Source of the DNA: Vibrio rhizosphaerae | GTDB taxonomy: Bacteria; Pseudomonadota; Gammaproteobacteria; Enterobacterales; Vibrionaceae | DNA: 64,000 nucleotides | NCBI RefSeq assembly: GCF_024347095.1 | Contig: NZ_AP024903.1 | Span: 62,001 to 126,000 of the forward strand | Reading direction: 5' to 3' | Shown: positions 37,966 through 46,552 of the stretch, piece by piece | How the letters are laid out: each line of letters opens with the position of its first letter | Position numbering within the stretch: the first letter of the stretch is position 1 | The notes under the pieces: generated by a model | The model's input: the letters and a program-made list of their open reading frames with translations, nothing else | Databases searched by the model: none | What the model was told of the DNA's origin: nothing | Translations under genes and position numbers: made by a program

Positions 37966-40008
37966 ATGTCGAACCCTCTGCTTACCTTTACGGACTTGCC
38001 GCCGTTTTCTCAGATTAAACCTGAACATGTCAAACCGGCGATCGAACAGGCGATTGAAAATTGTCGGACTAAAATCGAAGCCGTGCTTGAAGGGAATACT
38101 CAGCCAAGCTGGGATAACCTGATCGCACCGATTGAAGAGGTGGATGATCATTTAAGCCGGATCTGGTCACCGGTCAGTCACATGAATTCGGTGGTCAACA
38201 GTGAAGCCTTGCGGGAAGCGTATGAAAGTTGTCTGCCGCTGTTGTCTGAATATGGTACTTGGGTCGGCCAGCACAAAGGGTTGTTTGAAGCGTATCAGAA
38301 AATTCGCGCCAGCGACGCTTATCAATCCCTGTCTCAGGCCCAGCAAAAAACGATTCGCGATGCCTTAAGAGATTTTGAACTGTCTGGCATTGGCCTGCCG
38401 CTGGCTGAGCAAAAACGCTACGGCGAAATCAGCAAGCGAATGTCTGAATTAGGCTCAAAATTCTCCAATAATGTTCTCGATGCCACCATGGGGTGGACCA
38501 AACATATTACCGATGAAAGCGAATTGTCCGGCTTACCAGAGAGTGCGCTGGCGGCCGCGAAAGCTGCGGCTGAAGAAAAAGGGAAAGATGGTTATCTGCT
38601 GACCTTAGAAATGCCATCTTATTTACCGGTAATGACATACTGTGATAATCAGGCATTGCGTCAGGAAATGTATGAAGCGTATGTCACCCGCGCCTCTGAT
38701 CGCGGGCCGAATGCCGGTCAGTGGGATAACAGCGATATCATTGCCGAGCAGCTTAAACTTCGCCATGAAATCGCTCAGATGCTCGGTTTCCATTCCTTCA
38801 GTGAAAAATCACTGGCAACCAAAATGGCTGAGTCACCGGAGCAGGTATTAACGTTCCTCAATGACTTGGCGAAACGGGCCAAACCGCAGGGAGAGAAAGA
38901 GGTTCAGGCACTGCGTGATTTTGCTCAAGCACACTTCGGTGTTAATGAACTGGCTCTGTGGGATATTGCCTATTTCAGCGAAAAGCAGAAACAGCATCTG
39001 TTCCAGATTTCGGATGAAGAGCTGCGCCCTTATTTCCCTGAGTCTAAAGTCGTCAACGGTTTATTTGAAGTGCTCAACCGTGTGTTTGGGATGCAAGTCC
39101 AGGAGCGGGAAGGCGTTGATACTTGGCATGAATCGGTACGTTTCTTCGAAATCTTCGACCAAAATCAGCAGTTGCGCGGTAGTTTTTATCTGGATCTGTA
39201 TGCCCGGGAGCACAAACGGGGTGGCGCATGGATGGATGATTGCCGCGGACGCCGGCTCACGCTATCGGGTGAGTTGCAGTCACCGGTCGCTTACCTGACC
39301 TGTAACTTCAATAAACCGGTGGGTGGCAAGCCAGCCCTGTTTACCCATGATGAAGTGGTGACCTTGTTCCACGAGTTCGGTCACGGTATCCATCATATGC
39401 TGACGCAGGTTGATGTCGGTGCTGTTTCGGGGATCAATGGTGTGCCGTGGGATGCGGTCGAATTACCGAGTCAGTTCCTGGAAAACTGGTGCTGGGAAGA
39501 AGAAGCCCTCGCGTTCATTTCTGGTCACTATGAAACCGGAGAGCCGCTCCCGAAAGCGATGTTGGAGAAAATGCTGGCAGCGAAAAACTTCCAGTCCGCG
39601 ATGTTTATTCTGCGTCAGCTGGAGTTCGGATTGTTTGATTTCACCTTGCATACCAACTATGACCCAGAAATCGGCCCGCGTGTACTGGAGACGTTAGCTG
39701 AAGTCAAAGCCAAAGTTGCGGTGTTGCCAAGTCTGGAGTGGAACCGTTTTTCACACAGCTTCAGTCATATTTTTGCCGGGGGATACAGTGCGGGTTATTA
39801 CAGCTATCTCTGGGCAGAATTACTCTCGTCCGATGCGTTCTCCCGCTTCGAAGAAGAAGGGATTTTCAATCCGGAAACCGGACAGCGGTTCCTGAAAAAC
39901 ATTCTGGAAATGGGAGGAAGTGAAGAGCCGATGGCGCTGTTCAAGCGCTTCCGCGGTCGTGAGCCACAGATTGATGCACTGCTGCGTCATTGTGGGATTG
40001 CCGCTTAA
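37966..40008 (+). CDS. prlC: Oligopeptidase A
   Basis: A 680-aa cytoplasmic M3-family zinc metallopeptidase that degrades short peptides, including signal-peptide fragments. The zinc site H469-EFG-H473 lies in LFHEFGHGIHHML, with the third ligand Glu about 25 residues further on (VELPSQFLENWCWE). Length is identical to E. coli PrlC (680 aa). AAAGGA stands before ATG 37966. It is divergent from rlmJ. Confidence 0.96.
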   Translation: MSNPLLTFTDLPPFSQIKPEHVKPAIEQAIENCRTKIEAVLEGNTQPSWDNLIAPIEEVDDHLSRIWSPVSHMNSVVNSEALREAYESCLPLLSEYGTWVGQHKGLFEAYQKIRASDAYQSLSQAQQKTIRDALRDFELSGIGLPLAEQKRYGEISKRMSELGSKFSNNVLDATMGWTKHITDESELSGLPESALAAAKAAAEEKGKDGYLLTLEMPSYLPVMTYCDNQALRQEMYEAYVTRASDRGPNAGQWDNSDIIAEQLKLRHEIAQMLGFHSFSEKSLATKMAESPEQVLTFLNDLAKRAKPQGEKEVQALRDFAQAHFGVNELALWDIAYFSEKQKQHLFQISDEELRPYFPESKVVNGLFEVLNRVFGMQVQEREGVDTWHESVRFFEIFDQNQQLRGSFYLDLYAREHKRGGAWMDDCRGRRLTLSGELQSPVAYLTCNFNKPVGGKPALFTHDEVVTLFHEFGHGIHHMLTQVDVGAVSGINGVPWDAVELPSQFLENWCWEEEALAFISGHYETGEPLPKAMLEKMLAAKNFQSAMFILRQLEFGLFDFTLHTNYDPEIGPRVLETLAEVKAKVAVLPSLEWNRFSHSFSHIFAGGYSAGYYSYLWAELLSSDAFSRFEEEGIFNPETGQRFLKNILEMGGSEEPMALFKRFRGREPQIDALLRHCGIAA

Positions 40009-40035
40009 ATTTTAATGTTTATACCTTGATGTAAA

Positions 40036-40066
40036 AAAAGCCCTGTGATTTTCACAGGGCTTTTAT
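40036..40066. terminator. Bidirectional terminator prlC / PAP2 lipoprotein
   Basis: A 13-bp perfect stem AAAAGCCCTGTGA/TCACAGGGCTTTT with a 3-nt loop, between converging genes. Confidence 0.85.
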
Positions 40067-40135
40067 GATCCGCGCTAAACCCATATGGGGTTTGTCTCAA
40101 CCAATAAGCGGTGACTCTCTCACTGCTTGTCGCAA

Positions 40136-42493
40136 TTAAGCGCGTGGTGAAACGGTAACTGTTGCACCGGTACTTGAATAATTAATGCTCACATCATAAG
40201 CCTTCCCATTACTATCAGTCGCGGTCACCGTTTCAAAGGTGCCTTCCAGATGTTTGGATGACAGGATGGTATAGGTTGTGGCGGTTGTGAGTGTCGGTAT
40301 ATCCAAGGCCAGCTGGTTTGACGTTCCGGTCAGGTAAATACCATTGGATGCATTCAGACGGGCATTATTGTTCAAATCAAGCTCTAGCTTGCCAGAGGCC
40401 TGTACGAAGTCAGAGACATTCAGCGTGCCCTGATGACGATCTGAAGCACCGGCTTTGATTGAAACACCCACAGTTCCACCTTGTTGATATAAGGTATTCG
40501 ATCCAAATGCCGTGGCAGATTTTCCGACCAAAAAGCCGCCATTGACAAGGGTGCCGCCGCGATAGGTATTATGACCTTCCAGATATAACGCGCCGGTACC
40601 TGATTTGGTCAGACGGCCTGCACCTGAAATATCGTTCCACCAGTGATCTTCGGCATTAAATCCGCCTTTCGCATTATCCATGAAGACTGTTGTATTGACC
40701 TCGAAAGCGCCGTAACCGTCAGCCGCATCAACCAGATTCAGGCGTCCCCATCCGCGAGATTTATTAATCACCGGATAGTTTGAATCGATTTCTGTGCTGG
40801 CCAGCACGGCACGACGCTGATTGCTATCCAGATAAGGGAAGCGGGTTGCCAGTAAGGCTTCTGCACCTTTTGGCACTTCAGGGTCGAGTTTCGGCTCGTT
40901 GAGAGGGCTGAAACCGTAGGTCATATAAGCTTTGTAGCGCGCTTTCATTGCGGCGTGATCGGCATACCGATCCGTTTTACTACATGGATTTTCTGCGTCA
41001 GTTGTACAGTGGGCGTAGTCATAAATATTATCATAACCCGCTGCTGTTGCTTTGGCCGTAAAATAGCTATTGGCCTGATTGTAAGCGTTGCTGGCTACCG
41101 TGGCATTATTCGGGTCAGTCAATGTCGCCGCTGTAATTGCCGTGGCCATAATGCGTCCACCGATCACATCTAACGGGGAATGCATTCCCGCTACAATTCG
41201 GTTTTGTCCAAGATCACCGGCACGGGCTACCATTTCAGCAAACCGCTCCGGAATTGCGTAAGCGTAGCCTAAGCCACGGTCAAAGGCTTCAGCCGTATGG
41301 CCACTCGGGAAAGCACCGTCTTTTGCCCGGCTGGAAAAGGTCTCGCTTGCCAGCGGAGAAGCATTGAAATCATAACCTTCGCTGTAGCCGCCGCCACTTT
41401 TGGCACGGTAGGTGGTCCGGGCCGCACAAATCAGGCCGCGCATCGGTGTCACAATTGGATTGGCCGGACGTTCGTAGTATTTATCTGTATCCGTTGTCCC
41501 GTCAGGATTGAGACAGGTAACGCGATCTAATTTAGTTAAATCATTGATTTGACTGTAAATCGATGCGGACGGATCGTTAAATGACGCCACATCATAGTCA
41601 TCTTTGCTAATGCGCCACGGACGAGGAGAGGCAAAATGATATTTTGGCGCTTGGCTGGATGCTCCGTGGGAAGCGATTGCATTGAGTAAATCCACCACAT
41701 TACTGAGTTCTGTCGCATTACCGCCGTCAGTGGTGGTACCGTATCCGGTTTGTATATGACTGGCAATTTTTTCATTCAGGCTTTTGTTATAAGTGGCTGA
41801 AGTCACATCGACAGTGGTCACATTGTTGCTGTTATCGGTGAGGGTTACATCGTTGTTGCTGTCTGTGCCATAAGAGGAGTGAGAATTCGCACCGGAGCGA
41901 TAATCTTCCGTCAGTGGGCCTAAACCATCGTTGAGGCTGAAACCTTTATCCCGCTGGTCATCCAGATAGGCGAAGACCATCGCCGCTTTGTTATTGCGGT
42001 CAACGTCTGGTTTTGACTGGCCGGGACGCGTCAGGGTGGTGACATAATCAAAGTTTTCTTTCCAGATGTTCATATTACGGATGACATCATTGGAAAAGTT
42101 GAACGGAATCGCCAGTGTCGTACTGGTTGAACCCCCTCCCGAGACACCACTGTTGCCGTTGACGGCGTTCAGCGTATCGGAACCGTTACTGGCCCAGGTA
42201 TCATCACCGGCATACCAGATATCATTAAACCCATTCAGGATTTGAATGATCGGGTTTGAATTCGGGTCAAGAGCGACCGTATTGTTTGAGTCGTTGGTGG
42301 TGGGGATATCACCATCAACCACCGCAATATTTGTTCCGGTCAATACCGGTTCTTTGATGAGCAGAGTGCCCGGTTTTCCGGTGGGGATACCCGGATTGGT
42401 AAACGCTGTATTATCGCCGTGATTACAGGCGGCTAAAGCCATGGTGATGACGGATAAGGCCAGACATCGGGTATGTACTTTATGACTCGTCAT
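40136..42493 (-). CDS. PAP2-type phosphatase/haloperoxidase-fold lipoprotein with autotransporter-like tail
   Basis: A 785-aa envelope protein. The N-terminus is a lipoprotein signal with lipobox LAAC (Cys23). The central part carries the complete PAP2/vanadium-haloperoxidase phosphate site: K284-x6-R291-P292, P396-SGH-399, and R432-x5-H438-x3-D442, so it should be a phosphatase (or haloperoxidase). The C-terminal 170 residues hold a passenger-type beta-strand repeat of autotransporters (RLTKSGTGALYLEGHNTY, then GGTLVNGG) and beta-helix-like sequence, but no outer-membrane beta-barrel. The start at 42493 is used because AAGGAAA lies about 8 nt upstream and the lipoprotein signal begins nearby; an in-frame TTG at 42514 has no such support. 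Substrate unknown. Confidence 0.8.
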   Translation of the reverse strand: MTSHKVHTRCLALSVITMALAACNHGDNTAFTNPGIPTGKPGTLLIKEPVLTGTNIAVVDGDIPTTNDSNNTVALDPNSNPIIQILNGFNDIWYAGDDTWASNGSDTLNAVNGNSGVSGGGSTSTTLAIPFNFSNDVIRNMNIWKENFDYVTTLTRPGQSKPDVDRNNKAAMVFAYLDDQRDKGFSLNDGLGPLTEDYRSGANSHSSYGTDSNNDVTLTDNSNNVTTVDVTSATYNKSLNEKIASHIQTGYGTTTDGGNATELSNVVDLLNAIASHGASSQAPKYHFASPRPWRISKDDYDVASFNDPSASIYSQINDLTKLDRVTCLNPDGTTDTDKYYERPANPIVTPMRGLICAARTTYRAKSGGGYSEGYDFNASPLASETFSSRAKDGAFPSGHTAEAFDRGLGYAYAIPERFAEMVARAGDLGQNRIVAGMHSPLDVIGGRIMATAITAATLTDPNNATVASNAYNQANSYFTAKATAAGYDNIYDYAHCTTDAENPCSKTDRYADHAAMKARYKAYMTYGFSPLNEPKLDPEVPKGAEALLATRFPYLDSNQRRAVLASTEIDSNYPVINKSRGWGRLNLVDAADGYGAFEVNTTVFMDNAKGGFNAEDHWWNDISGAGRLTKSGTGALYLEGHNTYRGGTLVNGGFLVGKSATAFGSNTLYQQGGTVGVSIKAGASDRHQGTLNVSDFVQASGKLELDLNNNARLNASNGIYLTGTSNQLALDIPTLTTATTYTILSSKHLEGTFETVTATDSNGKAYDVSINYSSTGATVTVSPRA

Positions 42494-42806
42494 GGGAAGT
42501 TTCCTTACTTTCAATTGAACAATTTATTCAGGCAGCACGAACCCCCACAACCGTAAAATATTGTGTCAGCAAAAAGGGGGGACGCGTTTTCTCCAAATCA
42601 ATAACACGGTAAATGTTTTCATTTTGGATTCAGCAAATTAGCACCGGTATATGAATCAATTGTGACGGTTACATGATGTATTGATTTAAGTATCAGTAAC
42701 ATGGGAAACCAGCATGATCGTACAAAGATCACAAAGACAGGCGAGCATTTGATAGCCATTTATGGTTATAATCGTCACCCATGTATAAATAGCCAGTGAT
42801 GTCACC
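42494..42806. promoter_or_regulatory. Divergent region PAP2 lipoprotein / uvrD
   Basis: 313 bp without a gene. Near uvrD it holds the LexA-like box reported separately. No Pho box could be confirmed for the phosphatase side. Confidence 0.4.
42781..42796 (+). promoter_or_regulatory. LexA (SOS) box candidate of uvrD
   Basis: ATGTATAAATAGCCAG matches the E. coli uvrD SOS box (CTGTATATATACCCAG) at 13 of 16 positions. It ends 10 bp before the uvrD start codon, so LexA would block initiation. The non-ideal outer base suggests weak binding. Confidence 0.55.
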
Positions 42807-44981
42807 ATGATGGATCCCTCTCTCTTAATCGACGGTTTAAACGATAAACAGCGGGAAGCTGTTGCAGCCCCTTTGCAAAATCTGTTAGTGCTGGCCGGTG
42901 CCGGGAGTGGTAAAACCCGGGTCTTGGTCCATCGGATCGCTTGGTTGATGACCGTTGAAGGTGCTTCACCGTTTTCGATTATGTCGGTGACATTTACTAA
43001 TAAGGCGGCTGCGGAGATGCGTGGTCGGATTGAATCGTTAATGATGGGCAGTGCATCGGGGATGTGGAACGGGACTTTCCACGGCATTTGCCACCGTATT
43101 TTGCGTGCCCATTACCTTGACGCCAGGTTACCGGAAGATTTTCAGATTATCGATTCTGAAGATCAGCTGCGTTTAATGCGCCGACTGATCAAAGCGCAGA
43201 ATCTGGATGAAAAACAGTGGCCGGCCCGTCAGGTGTGCTGGTGGATTAACGGCAAGAAAGATGAGGGCGTTCGGCCGCAGCACATCGATACCTATCATGA
43301 TCCGGTAACCACGACTTACCTGCGATTATATCAAGCCTATCAGGAAGCCTGTGACCGTGCCGGTCTGGTCGACTTTGCCGAAATTCTACTCAGAACGCAG
43401 GAGTTACTGCGAGAGAATCAGTTTATCCGTGAACATTATCAGGCTCGGTTTAAACATATTCTGGTGGATGAATTTCAGGATACCAACAATATTCAGTACG
43501 CCTGGCTGCGATTGATGGCCGGCCCGGATTGTCATGTGATGATTGTCGGTGATGATGACCAGTCGATTTATGGCTGGCGAGGGGCCAAGGTTGAAAATAT
43601 TGAGAAGTTTGCGCAGGAGTTTCCTGCGGTCAAAACGATCCGGCTTGAACAGAATTACCGTTCCACTCAGACCATTCTCGAAGCTGCGAATACGCTGATC
43701 GCCAATAACACCGAACGGATGGGGAAAAACCTGTGGACCGAAGGGCAGAAGGGGGAATCGATTTCGGTCTACTCCGCATATAACGAGCTGGATGAAGCCC
43801 GTTTTGTGGTCAACAAGATCAAAGTCTGGCAGGACGAAGGCGGTGCGTTGCAGGATACCGCGTTGCTCTACCGGAACAATGCCCAGTCCCGGGTGCTGGA
43901 AGAAGCCTTAATTCAGGCCGGTCTGCCTTACCGAATTTACGGTGGGATGCGATTCTTCGAACGGCAAGAAATTAAAGATGCGTTGTGTTATTTACGGTTG
44001 ATGTCAAACCGCAACGATGACGCTGCGTTTGAACGGGTGGTCAATACCCCGACGCGAGGTCTCGGTGATAAGACGCTGGAAACCGTCCGTTTCGCCGCCC
44101 GCGAGCGCGGTTGTACGATGTGGCAGGCCAGTGTTCAGCTATTAGAAGAAAACGTGCTGGTGGGGCGCGCCGGTGGGGCGATGAGCCGTTTTGTCGAACT
44201 CATCAACGCGCTGGAAGATGATACCGTTGAAATGCCGCTGCATCGTCAGACCGACCATGTGATTAAAGCCTCTGGTTTGTATGCCATGTATGAACAAGAA
44301 AAAGGTGAGAAGTCAAAAGCCCGTTTGGAAAACTTAGAGGAGCTGGTGACTGCGACGCGTCAATTTGAAAAGCCGGAAGAAGCTGAAGAAATGACCATGC
44401 TGACCGCATTTCTGACCCATGCGGCATTAGAATCCGGTGAAGGGCAGGCCGATGAATTTGATGACGCCGTCCAACTGATGACGTTGCACAGCGCCAAAGG
44501 TCTCGAGTTTCCGCTGGTGTTTATGGTTGGGGTGGAAGAAGGGATGTTTCCGAGTCTGATGTCGGCAGAAGAAGCCGGCAGGCTGGAAGAAGAACGCCGT
44601 CTCTGCTACGTCGGCATGACCCGGGCCATGAAAAAGCTCTACATTACCTATGCGGAAATGCGGCGTCTGTACGGGCAGGATAAATATCACAAACCGTCCC
44701 GTTTCATTCGTGAACTGCCGGAAGGGTGCCTTGATGAAGTGCGGATGAAAGCACAAGTCAGCCGTCCGACCAGTACCGGCCGATTTAGTCAGAAAGTGGT
44801 TAAAGAGAGCTTCAATGAAACCGGGTTTAATCTGGGGAGCCGGGTCAGACATCCGAAATTTGGTGAAGGCACCATTATTAATTTTGAAGGGGCCGGGCCG
44901 CAAAGTCGGGTTCAGGTTGCCTTTAATGGTGAAGGCATAAAATGGCTGGTGACGGCCTATGCAAAACTGGAAGCTTTATAA
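42807..44981 (+). CDS. uvrD: DNA helicase II (UvrD)
   Basis: A 724-aa SF1A 3'-5' helicase for nucleotide-excision repair and mismatch repair. Motif [11 protein letters not shown] (29-38), motif II DEFQDTN, motif [37 protein letters not shown] and RLCYVGMTRA are all present. The C-terminus (about 670-724; NLGSRVRHPKFGEGTIINFEG) is the Tudor-like fold that binds RNA polymerase, which separates it from Rep at 15 kb. The start is ATG 42807, with a second ATG directly after. An SOS box lies just upstream. Two small genes follow on the same strand. Confidence 0.96.
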   Translation: MMDPSLLIDGLNDKQREAVAAPLQNLLVLAGAGSGKTRVLVHRIAWLMTVEGASPFSIMSVTFTNKAAAEMRGRIESLMMGSASGMWNGTFHGICHRILRAHYLDARLPEDFQIIDSEDQLRLMRRLIKAQNLDEKQWPARQVCWWINGKKDEGVRPQHIDTYHDPVTTTYLRLYQAYQEACDRAGLVDFAEILLRTQELLRENQFIREHYQARFKHILVDEFQDTNNIQYAWLRLMAGPDCHVMIVGDDDQSIYGWRGAKVENIEKFAQEFPAVKTIRLEQNYRSTQTILEAANTLIANNTERMGKNLWTEGQKGESISVYSAYNELDEARFVVNKIKVWQDEGGALQDTALLYRNNAQSRVLEEALIQAGLPYRIYGGMRFFERQEIKDALCYLRLMSNRNDDAAFERVVNTPTRGLGDKTLETVRFAARERGCTMWQASVQLLEENVLVGRAGGAMSRFVELINALEDDTVEMPLHRQTDHVIKASGLYAMYEQEKGEKSKARLENLEELVTATRQFEKPEEAEEMTMLTAFLTHAALESGEGQADEFDDAVQLMTLHSAKGLEFPLVFMVGVEEGMFPSLMSAEEAGRLEEERRLCYVGMTRAMKKLYITYAEMRRLYGQDKYHKPSRFIRELPEGCLDEVRMKAQVSRPTSTGRFSQKVVKESFNETGFNLGSRVRHPKFGEGTIINFEGAGPQSRVQVAFNGEGIKWLVTAYAKLEAL

Positions 44982-45007
44982 TTGCTCTCTGATAAGGATA
45001 ACCGTTG

Positions 45008-45310
45008 ATGCAACAGCTTCGTGACCTGCAAGGCCTTGGTCCAAAATCCGAACAGATGTTAGTCGCCGCCGGGATAGCATCGGTCGCCAGCCTGCGTGAG
45101 TTAGGTGCGGTGGCCGCGTATATCCGAGTTTGCCGGCATGCTCAGGTCAACCCCAGTCTCAACCTGCTTTATGCGTTGGTCGGTGCGCTGGAAGGCGAAC
45201 ACTGGCTGACCATTGCCAAGCAACAAAAAGCAGATCTGATTATGCAGTTGGAAGGCTTTGAGCAGTTAGAAAAATTCTTTGCAGAAGCCGGTGAACCGCT
45301 TCATTTGTAA
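45008..45310 (+). CDS. TfoX C-terminal domain protein
   Basis: A 100-aa helical protein (QLRDLQGLGPKSEQMLVAAGIASVASLRELGAVAAYIRV) that corresponds to the TfoX/Sxy C-terminal domain alone, a helix-hairpin-helix-like fold. The N-terminal TfoX domain is absent. Full-length TfoX/Sxy activates competence genes with CRP; the role of stand-alone C-terminal domains is unclear. ATG 45008 follows AAGGA at a 9-nt distance. It lies 26 bp after uvrD and may be co-transcribed with it. Confidence 0.72.
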   Translation: MQQLRDLQGLGPKSEQMLVAAGIASVASLRELGAVAAYIRVCRHAQVNPSLNLLYALVGALEGEHWLTIAKQQKADLIMQLEGFEQLEKFFAEAGEPLHL

Positions 45311-45373
45311 GATGTTGTTATCTAACATTTGAATAGGATAACGGTTTAGTTTTGTTTCATGAAGTGATTGTCA

Positions 45374-45691
45374 ATGCATTCGATACCAACCCAAATAACG
45401 TTCTTTGAATTTCTGACGCCTTTTGTGGCTGCGGGGCTGAAAACGATCACGATCCGAGATCGTTCTGAGAGTCATTATGTGGTTGGTTCCCAAGTCGAGG
45501 TGTTGACTCTGGAAACCCAGCAAAAGGTATGCGACATTGAAATTATTGCCGTTGAGCCGCTTCGGTTTGATGAGATCAACCAATTCCACGCCCGGCAGGA
45601 ACATCTGCCATTACCGCAACTGAAAACCTTGATACGAGACGTCTACCCAGAGACGGATGAGCTATTTATGATTACATTTAAGCGGTTGTAA
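45374..45691 (+). CDS. ASCH-domain N4-acetylcytidine amidohydrolase (YqfB family)
   Basis: A 105-aa protein similar to E. coli YqfB along its whole length: ITFFEFLTPFVAAGLKTITIRDRSESHY aligns with [28 protein letters not shown], and the C-terminus LKTLIRDVYPETDELFMITFKRL also aligns. YqfB hydrolyses N4-acetylcytidine to cytidine with a catalytic Lys/Thr/Glu set; the KTIT segment is conserved here. The start is taken at ATG 45374 rather than TTG 45368. The ribosome site is poor. It may be a third gene of the uvrD transcript. Confidence 0.8.
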   Translation: MHSIPTQITFFEFLTPFVAAGLKTITIRDRSESHYVVGSQVEVLTLETQQKVCDIEIIAVEPLRFDEINQFHARQEHLPLPQLKTLIRDVYPETDELFMITFKRL

Positions 45692-46020
45692 TTTTAACGA
45701 ATCTTGTATTATCCCCCCTCATTCTCAGCTGCGCAGTATGCGTGAGTCGATTGTTTTTTATCCGTTTTCTCTCTTGGAAGTGATTTGTCTTGACCCCATG
45801 TCTAAAAACGGAGGGGGGCCGAAGCCGCTTGCTATGCCCGGGGAAACCGCACTTCCCGGGAGGAAAAATATTCTCTATTGATAATCAGTTACCCAAACCA
45901 CCGCAGCGAGTGATATTCACGATCGACTTGTCTCAGCGCTTGAGAGAGCGGGTGTTGCATTAGCGGAGGGCAAGAGAAGCGGGGGAGTGCAAGAAACGGG
46001 GAGTGTAAGAAACGACACAT
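45692..46020. other. Intergenic region between YqfB-type gene and csrB-like sRNA
   Basis: 329 bp with no credible gene. It contains a C/G-rich hairpin (CCCGGGGAA/TTCCCGGG, about 45837-45860) and two near-identical segments GGGAGTGCAAGAAACG and GGGAGTGTAAGAAACG around 45984-46016. Their meaning is unknown. Confidence 0.4.
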
Positions 46021-46054
46021 AAGAAAAACCCCGGGAGCGATGCCCACCGGGGTT
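46021..46054 (-). terminator. Terminator of the csrB-like sRNA
   Basis: On the minus strand AACCCCGG pairs with CCGGGGTT, enclosing a 12-nt loop region that can extend the stem through GGGC/GCTCC. It is followed by TTTTTCTT. Confidence 0.85.
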
Positions 46055-46337
46055 CTGTTCTTTGCTTGCAGCCATCCTGCTACGATCAGTGCGTCCTGCA
46101 TCTAATCCCTGATCAGTCTGCTGAATCCTTCAGCCGATCCTTTCATCGCCTTCCTAGCGGTGTCCTGAACTTCCTGTCTGCTAACCATCCTGTTAGCACT
46201 GTCATCCCTGAACGGTTCCCTGACATCATCCTGATGTGCTTTACCCTTCCTGAGTATGTCCATCGTCATCCCTGTTCGTGACCATCCTGTCAACGAATCA
46301 ATTCCTTTCGATGTCCTTGTGCCAACTCCCTGCTGAC
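46021..46337 (-). ncRNA. csrB: CsrB-family regulatory sRNA (CsrA sponge)
   Basis: An RNA of about 317 nt read on the minus strand. It contains roughly 19 GGA triplets in 280 nt, mostly as AGGA or CAGGGA, several in hairpin loops such as CATCAGGATGATG. That is the layout of CsrB/CsrC, which titrate the translational regulator CsrA. The 5' end GTCAGCAGGGAG resembles E. coli CsrB (GTCGACAGGGAG). It ends in a strong terminator (stem AACCCCGG/CCGGGGTT then TTTTTCTT on the minus strand). A TATATA at 46342-46347 can act as -10, and a perfect GacA box lies about 170 bp upstream. Vibrios usually carry several paralogues (csrB1-3), so the copy number here cannot be stated. No open frame fits. Confidence 0.88.
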
Positions 46338-46497
46338 AAGTTATATACTACGTTGCTGTATGAGTTCGGCAATCTTTTGAGGTCACAGAATCTGAATGAA
46401 TGGCTGATTGATAACTGTACATATATATATTATTCAATTAGTTATGATGTTTTTTGTGAAAATGTCGCCAGTCTGAATCTCTATTGGCTCACTCATT

Positions 46498-46515
46498 TGT
46501 AAGAGATCTCTTACA
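46498..46515. promoter_or_regulatory. GacA/VarA (UvrY) binding site upstream of csrB
   Basis: TGTAAGAGATCTCTTACA is a perfect palindrome that equals the GacA upstream activating sequence (TGTAAG-N6-CTTACA); with flanking bases the dyad is 20 bp. It is about 170 bp upstream of the predicted csrB start, as in other GacA-controlled sRNA genes. It also lies 37 bp past the ggt stop codon. Confidence 0.9.
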
Positions 46516-46552
46516 ATCGAGAGAGCCAAATAGCTATGATACTGGTTACATT

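Noticed and set aside
42494..42806. Pho box for the PAP2 phosphatase
   Set aside because: TGTGACGGTTACATG was examined but lacks the direct-repeat spacing of a Pho box.
46066..46281. Open frame of 71 aa opposite the csrB-like RNA and others nearby
   Set aside because: It is made of periodic ATCCTG repeats, the complement of the GGA motifs; no ribosome site.
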